This document shows, in pieces, positions 63,355 through 64,000 of a stretch of DNA of 64,000 nt. How positions within the stretch are numbered: position 1 is the first letter of the stretch; every line of letters starts with the position of its first letter. The stretch spans positions 62,001 through 126,000 of the forward strand of contig CAVYJC010000008.1 of NCBI GenBank assembly GCA_963768715.1, written 5' to 3'. The translations under genes were made by a program, and so were the position numbers. The stretch is from DATKEJ01 sp963768715. GTDB lineage: Bacteria; Bacteroidota; Rhodothermia; Rhodothermales; DATKEJ01. The notes beneath the pieces were generated by a model. It was given only the letters and a program-made list of their open reading frames with translations. It did not search any database and was not told the origin of the DNA.

Positions 63355-64000
63355 CAGGGAAGCTGTCTCAGTCTAGTCGTGCTCAGCAAGATCTCGAGAA
63401 GCAGCAGAGCGAACGCCGGCCAGAGGAAGTATGGGTACAGCTCGTCGTATTGCGTGTAGATCCTTTCCTGGATCTTTGTCTTTTCGAGATCGCCGATCTC
63501 TTCGTATATGGCACGGAGGGCGCCGGCATTGGTTGCGCGGAAATATTTCCCCCCGGATTTCTCCGCGACGGCGGTCAGCATGTCCTCGTCAATCTCGACA
63601 GGGATTTGCATCATGCGTTGTCCATAGAATGGATCGTCGGCCAGGAACGGGGCGGAGCCGTGGGCGCCGACCCCGATGGTGTAAACACGCACGTGCATGG
63701 CGCTCGCCGCGTCGGCTGCAGTCGCCGGGTCGATCTCGCCGCGGTTGTTCTGACCGTCAGTCAGGAGAATGACGACCTTGCTCTTGGCCTCCGAATCCTT
63801 CAGGCGATTCACGGCCGTCAGCAGCGCCGTCCCGATGGCCGTTCCGTCCTCGATCATCCCGACTTCGACGCGATTGAGCATTTCCTGGAGGAAGGGGTAA
63901 TCGATCGTCAGCGGGACTTGCGTGAAGGCCTGTGCGGCGAACACGATCAGTCCAATGCGGTCTGACACGCGTTCCGAGATAAACTCAGAGGCCACGTCGC
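63354..64000 (-). CDS. batA: BatA: von Willebrand factor A protein, partial
   Basis: The gene enters from the right edge, so its start and DxSxS loop are missing. The visible 215 residues show EFISERVSDRIGLIVFAAQA, the VWA Thr (MIEDGTAIGTALLTAV) and Asp (KVVILLTDGQNNRGEIDP), then GSAPFLADDPFYGQRMMQIPV, and a C-terminal helix (YPYFLWPAFALLLLEILL). This is the BatA pattern. The stop overlaps the batB start by one base. The apparent GTG start at 63995 lies inside the conserved domain and is not the real start. Confidence 0.9.
   Translation of the reverse strand, partial: DVASEFISERVSDRIGLIVFAAQAFTQVPLTIDYPFLQEMLNRVEVGMIEDGTAIGTALLTAVNRLKDSEAKSKVVILLTDGQNNRGEIDPATAADAASAMHVRVYTIGVGAHGSAPFLADDPFYGQRMMQIPVEIDEDMLTAVAEKSGGKYFRATNAGALRAIYEEIGDLEKTKIQERIYTQYDELYPYFLWPAFALLLLEILLSTTRLRQLP

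Noticed and set aside
1..64000. tRNA, rRNA, CRISPR, insertion sequence or prophage
   Set aside because: I found no T-loop-like tRNA ends in intergenic DNA, no spaced direct repeats, and no transposase, integrase or phage structural genes.

Overview
The window looks like a chromosomal segment of a Bacteroidota/Rhodothermota-type bacterium, probably close to Rhodothermales. The pointers are a giant SprA-type outer-membrane translocon gene, a five-gene Bat (aerotolerance) operon, an ATP-type PEP carboxykinase, a methylmalonyl-CoA epimerase, starts without clear Shine-Dalgarno sites, and a moderately high G+C content. This placement is inferred from gene content; no rRNA gene is present to confirm it. 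I saw no tRNA, rRNA, CRISPR array, insertion sequence or prophage.

Layout. 1-6.2 kb: an SGNH/MBOAT O-acylation pair (minus), a CYTH protein, a small conserved-looking protein, a queuosine-tRNA mannosyltransferase-like glycosyltransferase (plus), a polyprenol-phosphate mannosyltransferase, and an ECF sigma/zinc anti-sigma pair (minus). 6.4-10.8 kb: pyruvate dehydrogenase E1-alpha, E1-beta and E2, then a metallophosphoesterase. 10.8-15.6 kb: tandem repeats, a CDF cation transporter, PckA, then an alpha/beta-hydrolase-OsmC fusion with an iodotyrosine-deiodinase-like flavoprotein. 15.8-22.3 kb: SecD, SecF, a STAS protein, PurA and a histidine kinase. 22.3-28.4 kb: a membrane protein, SAM hydrolase, YraN, SpoIID-like protein, MscS, lipase and FAH-family enzyme. 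28.5-35.6 kb: L21-L27, a PpiD/SurA-type foldase, DapF, PhoH, a FecR-N-terminal-like membrane protein, 3-hydroxyacyl-CoA dehydrogenase and PanC. 36-43.9 kb: FumC, DegQ/HtrA, UvrC, an epimerase/pseudo-hydrolase fusion, a DUF547 protein and LipB. 43.9-51.8 kb: SprA. 52-58 kb: an SDR, a fused ABC permease, and the dnaX-ybaB-recR replication/repair cluster. 58-64 kb: thymidine kinase and batE-D-C-B-A.

Several genes fit together. LipB makes the lipoyl groups needed by the PDH E2 subunit. SecD/SecF, the PPIase, DegQ and SprA form an envelope export and folding set. PckA, FumC, the epimerase and PDH belong to central carbon metabolism.

The most important technical observation is that at least seven reading frames (CDF transporter, a 63-aa ORF, dapF, fumC, the epimerase fusion twice, sprA, dnaX) are each broken by one-base indels, mostly extra G/C in short runs. 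One-base correction restores family motifs. This points to draft-sequence error rather than mass pseudogenisation, and the affected genes are annotated here as whole genes. The most interesting biology is the bacterial QTMAN-like enzyme, the epimerase fused to a hydrolase fold that lacks its catalytic triad, the IYD-like/OsmC pair, and unrelated heptanucleotide repeats scattered between genes.
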